The notes under the pieces were generated by a model. It did no database searches. It saw nothing but the letters and a program-made list of their open reading frames with translations, and was not told the DNA's origin. From positions 1 through 44,202 of the forward strand of contig JAFGDZ010000061.1 of NCBI GenBank assembly GCA_016931855.1: a stretch of DNA of 44,202 bases, read 5' to 3'. The translations under genes and the position numbers were made by a program. Shown piece after piece: positions 24,826 to 33,021 of the stretch; the first letter of the stretch is position 1, and each line of letters begins with the position of its first letter. Source of the stretch: Bacteroidales bacterium. Its GTDB lineage: Bacteria > Bacteroidota > Bacteroidia > Bacteroidales > Tenuifilaceae.

Positions 24826-26487
24826 TTAAAATTGGAAGCGAATACCAATCATTGCCGATACTCCTTTGCGGTTCTCAAATAAATCGGACCACGACTCTTC
24901 AAGTTCAAAATCGCCATACGAGGCCTTGCTTATGAAAGAGTAAACACCAGCACCGCCAACAATTTGGAAGTTATGTTTCAAGTTTAGTGCCAAGTTTGCT
25001 CCTGCTCTAATATAAAGTGAGCTCAGGTCTTCGTCTTCATCTTTATACTTGGCTGTTTCTAAGCCTGCACCAACGTATGGAGCCAGCTCAAAATTTCTTG
25101 CAAAGTGAAATCCTTTTGCTATACCAGCTCCGTAACGCAAGAAAGTTGCCTTACCAGAAGCTGATCCAGAAATACTATTTTCATCGATCCAACTGATAGT
25201 TCCATAATCCTTAGATTGGAAACCAATCTCTCCATATAAGTATGTGGACTTCATGCCAATAAAACGGCCTAGGCGCAAATCTACTCTACCATAAATGCCT
25301 CCAACTTCGCCATTCTCGTAACCTAGAATTAGGCTAGCACCAAAATCGTTGCGCTGTTGCAATAGGTATCCTGCGCGAATTTTTCGTCCAGCAGTTTGAT
25401 AGAACTTTGTTGTAGCCATGTCGCCAGAGGCTACCCTTCTGTTGTCAATAATATTGCTAGTAGCACGAATCACCCCACGGAATTTGGGCTCAACGGTGTT
25501 CTTTTTTTCATTGTAAACATACTCGTATGCAAAGAACCGGTAATCGGTTTTAATACCCTCCTTTTTACCAATCTTAGCACGAATAGGCCTTGTTTGATGA
25601 ACGGTTGTTTTAACCCTAAACTCCTCATACCCTTTTTCTAGGGAGTAAAGTACCTCATCATAGGATTTTTGAACCAGTTCGGTTAAAAGTACCTCTTCCG
25701 ATTTTTGCTTTATAAACTTACCCAGCTGAGTTGTTCCCTCTGCTTGAGATGAGGTTGTTGGCTGCGATACTTTTGTTACATAGCTTAGCGGTACTGTTAT
25801 TTGCTGAATACGGCTCTTTTTATCGGCCTTGGATTCAGGGGTGTCAGACTCATCAACCCAACTATCGTAAAATGCGTTTTGAATCTCCTCGTTGTAGTCA
25901 ATTTTAAAAAGGTATCCATTCACGTCGGCTTTCCAGCCCCGCATATCCTTTACCTTTGCCTCGGCCATTGTTTTTATGTCCTTATAATCGAGAACGAGTA
26001 TATACGACAGGTTTATTAACCGAGTACCATAGTCCATTAGCGCTGTATTACCCCTTTTGGTTGACTGTGCCTGAAGGTAGGCAGCATCGGTAGCGTTAAA
26101 CATACCCCGCTCGTGTACAAGTTCTAGCGACATTGCCCCATCCTCTTTCATTGAGAACCAGTGTGCGATAACCTGCTCTGCAACCTTTTGTTCCTTCAAT
26201 AAACTTGCAACCAGCTCATTGGGTTTTACCGAGAACTCGGCACGGGAAAAATTGGGCCGAATCACGTTCACCCCAATGTCATTCCTATAATACTTATCGC
26301 CAAAGGCTAGCTTTGTGTAAGCCTCTTTTACCCCTTCAAAATGTCTCTCGGAACCAAAATCGAGAAGGAGTACGGTAATTGAGCTACGATCGTAAGTGGA
26401 CGGGATTGTGTTTGTTTCGGATATATTCTGAGCAAAGGCCTGAATTCCCAGAATCGTAAAAAAGAGTATGAAATAAAATCTTCTCAT
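24826..26487 (-). CDS. Exported protein with C-terminal outer-membrane beta-barrel-like domain
   Basis: First gene of the envelope cluster, 553 residues, signal peptide about 19 (ending AFAQ). The N-terminal half begins with a strand SITVLLLDFG and alternates helices and strands in a soluble periplasmic-type domain of unknown family. From about residue 370 the chain turns into alternating hydrophobic/polar strands rich in Gly, Tyr and Phe (RAGYLLQQRNDFGASLILGY, LYGEIGFQSKDYG, APYVGAGLETAKY), ending in a terminal phenylalanine (GIRFQF), the usual sign of a barrel recognised by the BAM machine. It would anchor the cluster in the outer membrane. An inverted repeat (26525-26541) lies in its upstream region. 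Confidence 0.75.
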   Translation of the reverse strand: MRRFYFILFFTILGIQAFAQNISETNTIPSTYDRSSITVLLLDFGSERHFEGVKEAYTKLAFGDKYYRNDIGVNVIRPNFSRAEFSVKPNELVASLLKEQKVAEQVIAHWFSMKEDGAMSLELVHERGMFNATDAAYLQAQSTKRGNTALMDYGTRLINLSYILVLDYKDIKTMAEAKVKDMRGWKADVNGYLFKIDYNEEIQNAFYDSWVDESDTPESKADKKSRIQQITVPLSYVTKVSQPTTSSQAEGTTQLGKFIKQKSEEVLLTELVQKSYDEVLYSLEKGYEEFRVKTTVHQTRPIRAKIGKKEGIKTDYRFFAYEYVYNEKKNTVEPKFRGVIRATSNIIDNRRVASGDMATTKFYQTAGRKIRAGYLLQQRNDFGASLILGYENGEVGGIYGRVDLRLGRFIGMKSTYLYGEIGFQSKDYGTISWIDENSISGSASGKATFLRYGAGIAKGFHFARNFELAPYVGAGLETAKYKDEDEDLSSLYIRAGANLALNLKHNFQIVGGAGVYSFISKASYGDFELEESWSDLFENRKGVSAMIGIRFQF

Positions 26488-26524
26488 AGTGTTGGGTTTA
26501 TGTTGGCAACAGGGTTAGTTCTAC

Positions 26525-26541
26525 ACTTAGTATCACTAAGT
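26525..26541. promoter_or_regulatory. Inverted repeat upstream of the envelope cluster
   Basis: ACTTAGT (26525-26531) and ACTAAGT (26535-26541) are exact inverse complements three bases apart, about 40 bases before the first gene of the cluster. It could be an operator or a leader hairpin. A weak -7 match (TAAATTTG, minus strand, 26624-26631) lies further up. Confidence 0.35.
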
Positions 26542-26640
26542 AAAATTATGAAAAAAATAGTACCAAAAGCAATATAGTGCATCCTCATTTAAACCATTAA
26601 TCACCACAATAAGCCCGATTAATCAAATTTAACAGACCTA

Positions 26641-26678
26641 AAAAAGAAAAACCCCAAGCAAAACGGGGTGCTTGGGGT
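26641..26678 (-). terminator. Intrinsic terminator of the alkaline phosphatase gene
   Basis: The stem ACCCCAAGCA / TGCTTGGGGT (26651-26660 with 26669-26678) is followed on the minus strand by a T-rich run (26641-26650), just past the stop at 26700. Confidence 0.9.
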
Positions 26679-26699
26679 ATATATATTTAAAAGATTTTG

Positions 26700-28124
26700 C
26701 TACCTGTTTATGCCAGAGGCCTTAAGAATACGAAGGGGTATGTCGGTATTTGTCATTTCTCCTTTAAAAAGGTCTTGCCCTGCACCCTTAACGTAAACAG
26801 GAACGGGAGATCCGGTGTGCGAATAGGAGGTCCAGCCTAAGCCCGCCTTACGGTTAAGTATGGCAACGCCCGTTGCCGCAATATCGCTAACTCCATTGTA
26901 GTTAAAGGCATCGTAGTGTTTTGATGATTTTGCGTTGCCAAAGGATACCTGAAAAGCCCTATTCAGCTCGGCGTTATCAATATCATCAGTACTTATAGTA
27001 CTGTAAAGGCCAACATAGTGAGCCAATGAGTCTTTAACATCTTTAAGCGATGCTTTAGGGTTATCCTTTTTAAGTGATTTGAATACTGTAGCCAGATTTC
27101 CCTGCGAGATTTTCTGCTCACGCAGCAACCCTAAATAGTTATCGTACCCATTTTGGTAGTTGCCAATAGAAAGGCCTCCTGTTTCATGATCGGAGGTAAC
27201 CACAATTAGCGTTTCATCGGGATACCTATTATAAAACTCAAGAGCCCTGGCAATTGCCTGGGAAAAGGCTATCACCTCTTTAATGGTAGCAGCGCCATCG
27301 TTATCGTGCGCAGCCCAGTCAATTTTACCCCCCTCTACCATTAAGAAGAACCCGGTGGGATTATCGAGAGCTGTAATGGCAGCACTGGTTAAGTCGGACA
27401 AGGAAACATCGTCTTGCCTACGATCAATCTCGTACTGGAGAGAATTCCCCGATGCATAGTTAGGAGCATTATACACCAGCGTTTTGCTGGTTTTCGAGAG
27501 CGAGTCTATTAGGTCAATCCTATCTGTTAGAACAACGCCATTTTGCTCGGCAAGTTCAAAGAATGAAATTCCTGGGTTACTGCTTCCTTTGCCTGTAGGA
27601 TCCTTTATTCCACCGCTAGCAAAGAAATGGTAGCCGCTCCTTACCAAATCAAGTGATATTTCGTAGTAGTTTCCACGCTTTGGCTGGTGTGCGTAGAAGG
27701 CTGCAGGGGTTGCATGATCGATGCTTACACTTGTTACTACACCAACCTTATACCCAGCCTCTTTGAATGATTTGGCAATGCTAAAGAGCGAATCGAAATG
27801 GTCTGCACTTAGCCCAATTGTTCCAATAGAGGTTTTTGAACCAGTAGATAGCGCCGTTCCTGCGGCTGCAGAACCTGTTACATAACGATTTGCAGCATAG
27901 GTAGTAGCAAAGGTATTTACAGGAAAGTCGAGAAACGATATTCTAGTTTGATTGTTATAATGCTCAACAGAATCTAAGTAGAGCTGGGCAGCATTAACAT
28001 GCTGAATACCCATGCCGTCTCCAATAAAATAGAATACATATTTAGGCTTATGTGATTCTGTATTAGAACAGCTAGCAAATAGCATGGCTGCTAATGCCGT
28101 AAATAAATAGAGTGCTCTTTTCAT
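26700..28124 (-). CDS. Alkaline phosphatase lipoprotein (PhoA family)
   Basis: Phosphomonoesterase exported as a lipoprotein. From the ATG at 28124 it has 474 residues beginning MKRALYLFTALAAMLFASCS, with lipobox FASC. The frame is open to 28205, but the extra residues would precede the signal peptide. Metal and catalytic residues are all visible: D in FIGDGMG, the nucleophilic Ser in VTGSAAAGTALS, HATPAAFYAH, E in MVEGGKIDWAAHD, SDHETGG, and H in YSHTGSPVPV. Positions equal to E. coli D153 and K328 are His and Trp, the pair reported in the TAB5 Antarctic enzyme. It releases phosphate from organic esters in the periplasm or at the surface. It is monocistronic, and no PHO-type operator is recognisable. 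Confidence 0.94.
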   Translation of the reverse strand: MKRALYLFTALAAMLFASCSNTESHKPKYVFYFIGDGMGIQHVNAAQLYLDSVEHYNNQTRISFLDFPVNTFATTYAANRYVTGSAAAGTALSTGSKTSIGTIGLSADHFDSLFSIAKSFKEAGYKVGVVTSVSIDHATPAAFYAHQPKRGNYYEISLDLVRSGYHFFASGGIKDPTGKGSSNPGISFFELAEQNGVVLTDRIDLIDSLSKTSKTLVYNAPNYASGNSLQYEIDRRQDDVSLSDLTSAAITALDNPTGFFLMVEGGKIDWAAHDNDGAATIKEVIAFSQAIARALEFYNRYPDETLIVVTSDHETGGLSIGNYQNGYDNYLGLLREQKISQGNLATVFKSLKKDNPKASLKDVKDSLAHYVGLYSTISTDDIDNAELNRAFQVSFGNAKSSKHYDAFNYNGVSDIAATGVAILNRKAGLGWTSYSHTGSPVPVYVKGAGQDLFKGEMTNTDIPLRILKASGINR

Positions 28125-28340
28125 ACTCATTACTTTTAACATTTGGAATTCTTTTGTAAACGCCAATATTACAAAAATTAGATGGAAACTATTACAACTC
28201 CCCATTACTAGAACGTTACCAAAATATTAAGTACAGAGTAATGCTAGCCGTGATCCAATACAGCCGCAAATTGGCCATAGCGGATAACACAAACAATAGG
28301 GCAAGGAGAACGCCTAGAAGAAGAATTTGCTAAAATGGGT

Positions 28341-28368
28341 GTAAAAAAAGAGGGGCAGTTGCCCCTCT
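28341..28368 (-). terminator. Intrinsic terminator of the exbB-exbD operon
   Basis: The stem AGAGGGGCA / TGCCCCTCT (28349-28357 with 28360-28368) has a tight loop and a minus-strand T run (28341-28348), 28 bases past the stop of the last exbD. Confidence 0.88.
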
Positions 28369-28395
28369 CCTCTAATATTATAAAATCAACACCAA

Positions 28396-28866
28396 CTAAT
28401 TGGGAACCATCTTACGGGAAGAATAGTTGATTTTTAGTGCGCTTGCCTTACGAAGTTCTTGTTTAACATCGGTAACAATACCCATACGGGTGTTTTCATC
28501 CACTTTAAGAGAAGTGGTAAGCTGATTTCTATCAGACTCACTTAGCGCATCGCGCTCAGATGAAATAAAGTCACGGATATCATCAAGACTTTTAAAGCTA
28601 TCGTTGAGCTGAATCCTAGGCTCGGTACCATATGTTACAGAATAGGTACGAGTTGGTGGGCCAATATAAATATATGACACCAAGGATTTTTTCTCAAGCT
28701 TTACTACCTCAGTTGCTTCTGGAAGCTTAACGCTAACAAATAGTGTTGTTTCCCTCATAGTAGTAGATACCATGAAGAAGAACAGAAGCATGAACACAAT
28801 GTCAGGAAGAGAGGCAGTAGAAATGGCTGGCATGCCACCTTTACCTTTTCTTTTAAATTTAGACAT
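28396..28866 (-). CDS. exbD: ExbD/TolR family protein, second copy
   Basis: Inner-membrane protein of 156 residues with one N-terminal transmembrane helix and a periplasmic domain. The proton-path aspartate lies in SLPDIVFMLLFFFMV. It is a component of the ExbB-ExbD or Tol-type motor that uses the proton gradient to energise TonB-dependent transporters or envelope constriction. Its ATG overlaps the stop of the first exbD by one base (TAATG), so translation is coupled. It is the last gene of the four-gene cluster. The periplasmic part differs from the first copy, suggesting a heteromeric pair. Confidence 0.92.
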   Translation of the reverse strand: MSKFKRKGKGGMPAISTASLPDIVFMLLFFFMVSTTMRETTLFVSVKLPEATEVVKLEKKSLVSYIYIGPPTRTYSVTYGTEPRIQLNDSFKSLDDIRDFISSERDALSESDRNQLTTSLKVDENTRMGIVTDVKQELRKASALKINYSSRKMVPN

Positions 28867-29444
28867 TATTTAGGTCCTCCCACATTTTTAGGTTCAGCCT
28901 CAGAAATACGCTGAGGATAAAGCTTTTTGATGGCGTCCTGTTGCTCTTCGGAACAATCGTCGTACAACTTACCGAATTTAGCACGGGCAGCCTCATTACG
29001 AAGCTCGTTGTAGGCAGCCACCAGTTCATTTTGAACGAACATATACATCTTATAAGATGTTCCACGGTCGTTCCTTAGCGAGATAACACCCTTAGTTACA
29101 GGAACTGACCCAAAAAAAGGTACATCAACAATGTCTTTTTCTGGAAGATTCTCTTTATCCTCGGTGTTCAAAATAAACTCTCTGGCCTTCTCGCGTAGCT
29201 GGGATACATCCAACATTTCATCCTCAACCAAAAGTCTGTCGCTTTTACTAACAAGAACGGTAAAAATGTTACGTTGCTTAACATCTTGCTGATCTTGTTG
29301 AACAGTTGGATCTGGCATTGGAGGGAGCATCCTGGCCAACCCTGTATCAACGTTCATGGTGGTTGTCACCAAGAAGAAGATAAGGAGCAAGAATGCGATA
29401 TCGGCCATCGAACTCGCGTTAATTTCTCCTACTGGTCTTGCCAT
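28866..29444 (-). CDS. exbD: ExbD/TolR family protein, first copy
   Basis: Inner-membrane protein of 192 residues. The N-terminus is cytoplasmic (MARPVGEINASS), then the transmembrane helix with the conserved aspartate (SMADIAFLLLIFFLV), then a periplasmic domain longer than usual, with a charged C-terminal extension after residue 150. It works with the ExbB homologue upstream. Two non-identical exbD genes in tandem are common in Bacteroidota. It lies 44 bases after the small membrane protein gene. Confidence 0.92.
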   Translation of the reverse strand: MARPVGEINASSMADIAFLLLIFFLVTTTMNVDTGLARMLPPMPDPTVQQDQQDVKQRNIFTVLVSKSDRLLVEDEMLDVSQLREKAREFILNTEDKENLPEKDIVDVPFFGSVPVTKGVISLRNDRGTSYKMYMFVQNELVAAYNELRNEAARAKFGKLYDDCSEEQQDAIKKLYPQRISEAEPKNVGGPK

Positions 29445-29488
29445 GGGTTAATATTGTTTAAAATTAAGAGCCATTTTGTGGCCAATTA

Positions 29489-29932
29489 CTAGCTACGTGT
29501 AACAATACTTCTTACACCAGTGAATAGAAGTAACCCAAGAGCTACAACAAACAATAGGTAAGTAGTAAAAATACCAGTGTCAGTCAAAACAAGTACGCTA
29601 GTACTTGAGAAGTTGGCATCATTGGTAATAGAGTACATAGGAGTTGGATCTGCTAAAGCATAACCAAAAAGGAAAACAACTCCCATAATGGCAATCCCAA
29701 TAAGAGCTCTTACAGCATTCTTAGGATTAAGAATAAGGAAGAGTATTGGGAAAAAGACTACCAACGCTGTAGCAATGCCTGCAAGGATGTACGACCATAC
29801 AATGATATAGTCAACTTGTCCCGAAGTTTCGGGATCACCCATTGCAAAGAACAGCAAAGCTAAAGCAGCAGATATTCCCATAAGAATCCATGAGAACACC
29901 TTAACTACAGTAGATATTTGGCTATTTGACAT
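29489..29932 (-). CDS. Four-helix membrane protein of the exbB-exbD cluster
   Basis: Integral membrane protein of 147 residues with four hydrophobic segments at about 10-30, 42-67, 74-92 and 120-142. The loop between helices 3 and 4 (about 93-118) is polar and predicted outside. No family name is recognised. It sits between exbB (7 bases) and exbD (44 bases), so it is a likely accessory or structural partner of the motor. Confidence 0.75.
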   Translation of the reverse strand: MSNSQISTVVKVFSWILMGISAALALLFFAMGDPETSGQVDYIIVWSYILAGIATALVVFFPILFLILNPKNAVRALIGIAIMGVVFLFGYALADPTPMYSITNDANFSSTSVLVLTDTGIFTTYLLFVVALGLLLFTGVRSIVTRS

Positions 29933-29939
29933 GGTTTAC

Positions 29940-30743
29940 TTACTTTTTAAGGTTATACTTCATCAGGATATCGATAAGGCTGATAGAAGCATCTTCCATT
30001 GTGTTAACTAGCTTGTCGATTTTAGAAACAAGGTAGTTGTAGAAAATTTGAAGGATAATAGCAACGATAAGACCGAATACGGTGGTGATAAGCGCAACTT
30101 TGATACCACCCGCTACAACTGCAGGGCTGATATCACCTACTGCTTGGATGTTATCGAAAGCACCAATCATACCAATAACGGTACCCATGAACCCTAACAT
30201 AGGAGCAAGAGCAATGAAAAGAGAGATCCAAGTTAAACCGCTCTCAAGCTGACCCATCTGTACAGATCCGTAAGAAACAACTGATTTTTCAACTACGTCA
30301 ACACCTTCGTGAGCGCGGTCAAGACCTTGGTAGAAAATGCTAGCAACAGGGCCACGGGTATTGCGGCAAACCTCTTTAGCTGCATCGATACCACCTTGAG
30401 CAAGAGCCTCTTCAATCTTCTTAAGAAGTTTGTCGGTGTTGGTGGTTGCAAGGTTTAAGTAAATAATTCTCTCAATTGATAAAGCTAGACCGAAAATAAG
30501 ACAAAGAAGTACGGTTGCCATAAACTCAGGACCACCTTCAATGAACTTTTGCTTTAACACCTTGTGAATTGATTGCTCTTCAGCCGCAGGTGCTGCTGGA
30601 GCTTCTTCTGTAACCGCAGGTGCAGCCTCTTCAACCACGGTTGTGTCTGGTTGTGCAGCGGCTTCGTCCTGTGCTTGTACATAGGATGATGCTCCAATCA
30701 TCAGCATCCCTATAACTGCTACGAATGCAAATAGCTTTTTCAT
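29940..30743 (-). CDS. exbB: ExbB/TolQ/MotA family proton channel with acidic N-terminal extension
   Basis: Proton-channel subunit of 267 residues. The first 24 residues resemble a signal peptide (ending VQAQ), followed by an Ala/Pro/Glu/Thr-rich acidic stretch to about residue 58. Canonical ExbB helices follow: TVLLCLIFGLALSIERII near 80-97, then the paired helices around 175-200 and 215-245 (GLTWISLFIALAPMLGFMGT, GGIKVALITTVFGLIVAIIL). The GLTWIS...APMLGFMGTVIGM segment is typical of the family. It drives TonB-dependent transport or a Tol-like function with the two ExbDs. It starts 68 bases after tRNA-Ser on the same strand. Confidence 0.92.
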   Translation of the reverse strand: MKKLFAFVAVIGMLMIGASSYVQAQDEAAAQPDTTVVEEAAPAVTEEAPAAPAAEEQSIHKVLKQKFIEGGPEFMATVLLCLIFGLALSIERIIYLNLATTNTDKLLKKIEEALAQGGIDAAKEVCRNTRGPVASIFYQGLDRAHEGVDVVEKSVVSYGSVQMGQLESGLTWISLFIALAPMLGFMGTVIGMIGAFDNIQAVGDISPAVVAGGIKVALITTVFGLIVAIILQIFYNYLVSKIDKLVNTMEDASISLIDILMKYNLKK

Positions 30744-30811
30744 GGTTCGTTTTTCGTTTAATTATTACTAAGGGTTTTGTTTTACAATTCTTGTTACGGT
30801 TTCTCAAAAAT

Positions 30812-30902
30812 TGGCGGAGAGGGCGGGATTCGAACCCGCGATACCCTTTTGAGGTATACACACTTTCCAGGCGTGCGCCTTCGACCACTCGGCCACCTCT
30901 CC
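30812..30902 (-). tRNA. tRNA-Ser (anticodon GGA)
   Basis: Class II tRNA with 91 bases including an encoded CCA. The acceptor arm pairs GGAGAGG (30896-30902, minus strand) with CCTCTCC (30816-30822), discriminator G, then CCA. The D-arm reads GCCGAGTGGTC. The anticodon loop CTGGAAA gives anticodon GGA, a long variable arm is present, and the T-arm is GCGGGTTCGAATCCCGC. It reads UCC and UCU serine codons. Confidence 0.97.
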
Positions 30903-30911
30903 AATAAAACG

Positions 30912-30927
30912 GGCATCCTCCGATGCC
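30912..30927 (-). terminator. Possible terminator hairpin of ansA
   Basis: GGCATC / GATGCC is a perfect six-pair stem with loop CTCC (plus strand), followed on the minus strand by CGTTTTATT. The stem is short and the T run weak. Confidence 0.35.
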
Positions 30928-30934
30928 AAATTTA
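30927..30934 (-). promoter_or_regulatory. Possible -7 promoter element for tRNA-Ser
   Basis: On the minus strand this is TAAATTTG, matching TAnnTTTG, 25 bases before the mature 5' end of the tRNA. It abuts the hairpin at 30912-30927. Confidence 0.4.
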
Positions 30935-30973
30935 GTGGCGCAAATTACAAAAAAATTATTTAAATATGCAAAG

Positions 30974-32002
30974 CTATAATGTTATTTCGCCACTTATAGA
31001 CTTCACTATTTCCTCTTTAACAATCACATTACGCTCCTCTTTTCCCAGCAAAAACATGAGCTTAGCCACAGCAGCCTCGTATGTTAAATCCTTACCGCTT
31101 ATTACGCCTACCTGTTTAAGTTTTAGGCCATTGTCGTACTTCTCCATATCAACACTACCTGCATGGCATTGGGTTACATTTAGAACCACAATGCCCTGCT
31201 CTACCGCTTGGCGCATTTTTGTCAAAAACCAAGGACGGCTTGGCGCATTTCCGGAGCCGTATGTTTCTAATATAATCCCCCGCAACCCTTTAGTATGAAT
31301 TATGCTGTTGATGAGCGTTTCGCTTATACCAGGGAAAAGCTTAAGCACTGCAATATTTGTATCAAGCTTATCGTAAACGCGGAGCTCCCTTGGTTGCGTT
31401 GGGTAGTGGATTGCCCCAAAGTTGTACTTTATGGTTATTCCTGCTTCGGCCAGCGTAGGGTAATTGTTGGAACGGAACGCGTTAAAGTGCTCCGCGTTGT
31501 GCTTTGTGGTTCTATTGCCCCTAAACAGGCTATTCTCAAAGAAGATACAGACCTCAGGAACCAAGGGCTGGCCGTTTCGCTGGGCGGCGGCAATCTCAAC
31601 GGCGCTAATAAGGTTTTCTTTACCATCGGTGCGGAGCATTCCAATTGGCAGCTGCGAGCCTGTTAGTATAACAGGTTTTGAGAGGTTCTCTAGTAAAAAG
31701 CTAAGTGCCGATGCGGTAAAGCTCATGGTATCGGTTCCGTGCAGAATCACAAACCCATCGTAGCGGTGGTAATTTGCCTCTACCATTTTGGCTAGGCTAA
31801 TCCAAAAATCGGGGGCAATATCCGATGAATCAACAGGCGGGGTAAAGGAGTACGTATCGAGCGTAAAGCCAAACTTTTTAAGCTCAGGCACCTCGTCGAG
31901 AATCTGTTCAAAATTGAATGGAGCAAGGGCGCCCGTTTCTGGGTTTTCCTTCATTCCAATTGTTCCACCAGTGTATATAATAAGAATAGACTTATTGCTC
32001 AT
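30974..32002 (-). CDS. ansA: Type I L-asparaginase
   Basis: Amidohydrolase that converts L-asparagine to aspartate and ammonia. It has 342 residues and no signal peptide, so it is the cytoplasmic type I enzyme. The first nucleophile threonine lies in IIYTGGTIGM and the second catalytic set in VILHGTDTMSFTAS. A conserved C-terminal GSGNAP segment is present (residues ~240-246). It stands upstream of tRNA-Ser on the same strand, with its own upstream gap after the TatD gene. A glutaminase gene lies further right at 42649. Confidence 0.94.
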   Translation of the reverse strand: MSNKSILIIYTGGTIGMKENPETGALAPFNFEQILDEVPELKKFGFTLDTYSFTPPVDSSDIAPDFWISLAKMVEANYHRYDGFVILHGTDTMSFTASALSFLLENLSKPVILTGSQLPIGMLRTDGKENLISAVEIAAAQRNGQPLVPEVCIFFENSLFRGNRTTKHNAEHFNAFRSNNYPTLAEAGITIKYNFGAIHYPTQPRELRVYDKLDTNIAVLKLFPGISETLINSIIHTKGLRGIILETYGSGNAPSRPWFLTKMRQAVEQGIVVLNVTQCHAGSVDMEKYDNGLKLKQVGVISGKDLTYEAAVAKLMFLLGKEERNVIVKEEIVKSISGEITL

Positions 32003-32078
32003 AGTAAAGTGCGTATTGCTTTTAGTGAATGCCGCAGTAAACTTACATGCATTTTATTAACCCTTTTCTTGCTTCCTT

Positions 32079-32861
32079 TTATTCCTTAGGGTTTAGCCCA
32101 AATAGCTTAACCGCATTCGCGGATGTGGCTGTAGCTAAATCGTGAATATCAACGCCTAGTAAATCGGCCACACGCTTTGCTGTGTATATAAGATTTGCTG
32201 GCTCGTTGCGCTTGCCCCTATTGGGCACTGGCGACAGGTAAGGCGAGTCGGTTTCAAGTACAATTTGGGAAGTGCTCATAAGCGGAATCACTTTATCAAC
32301 CCCTCCGTGCTTGTAGGTAACTACCCCTCCAATGCCAAGCAAAAAGCCTCCGTATGACATGATACGCTTATACTCGTTTTCCCCACCCGTAAAGCTGTGA
32401 AAAATACCAGTAAGAGACTCATCGTTTTCTCTATCAAGAACTTCGAATATCTCGTTAAATGAGTTGCGCGCATGAATAACAATTGGGAGCTTAAGCTTTT
32501 TTGCCAACCGAATTTGGTAAGTAAAAGCCTCTATTTGCTGCTCTATGTAGGTTTTATCCCAATAAAGGTCTATTCCAATCTCGCCAATGCCATAGAACTT
32601 GTGGCGGGAGAACCAATCCTCTATAATCTCAAGTTCCTTTTCAAAATCTTTGCCCACCGATGTGGGATGCAAGCCCATTAAGGGATAGCACACATCGGGA
32701 TACGCTTGGGCTGTTTCCAGTAATCGGGAAATTGAGGTGCTATCGATATTAGGAAGCAAAAGCTTACTTACCCCAACCTCGGCAGCACGAGCAATAGACT
32801 GCTCCCTATCTACATCAAATTCCTGTACAAAAATGTGGCTATGGGTATCAATTAGCTGCAT
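32079..32861 (-). CDS. TatD family metal-dependent deoxyribonuclease
   Basis: TIM-barrel metallohydrolase of 260 residues with all TatD metal ligands: IDTHSHI at the N-terminus, GEIGIDLYWD, VIHARNS, GIFHSFTGG and LETDSPYLSP. Family members have 3'-5' exonuclease or DNase activity and act in DNA repair and degradation. A perfect -7 box lies at 32883-32891, 22 bases before the start. It is separated from dprA by 160 bases of AT-rich sequence holding nothing else. Confidence 0.93.
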   Translation of the reverse strand: MQLIDTHSHIFVQEFDVDREQSIARAAEVGVSKLLLPNIDSTSISRLLETAQAYPDVCYPLMGLHPTSVGKDFEKELEIIEDWFSRHKFYGIGEIGIDLYWDKTYIEQQIEAFTYQIRLAKKLKLPIVIHARNSFNEIFEVLDRENDESLTGIFHSFTGGENEYKRIMSYGGFLLGIGGVVTYKHGGVDKVIPLMSTSQIVLETDSPYLSPVPNRGKRNEPANLIYTAKRVADLLGVDIHDLATATSANAVKLFGLNPKE

Positions 32862-32882
32862 TTATTCCCTTGTTTGTAATGT

Positions 32883-32891
32883 GCAAACTTA
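32883..32891 (-). promoter_or_regulatory. Bacteroidota -7 promoter element for the TatD gene
   Basis: On the minus strand this is TAAGTTTGC, matching TAnnTTTG. A TTG lies 23 bases upstream, at the long end of the allowed spacing. Confidence 0.55.
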
Positions 32892-33021
32892 GTAAAACCT
32901 GTGGCTTGTAATAACAACAATTCCGCTAGGCCTGGCTGTAACAAATTGTAACGATCTATATATCAATAAAAATTGAATTTTATTTTTTAAAGCTTAGATG
33001 ATGCTATAAAGCACAAAAATA

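Noticed and set aside
20167-26487. Flagellar FlgO/FlgP/FlgT locus proper
   Set aside because: No flagellar gene lies nearby and the sequences match only in fold-level patterns, so the likeness is kept as a hypothesis and not used for naming.
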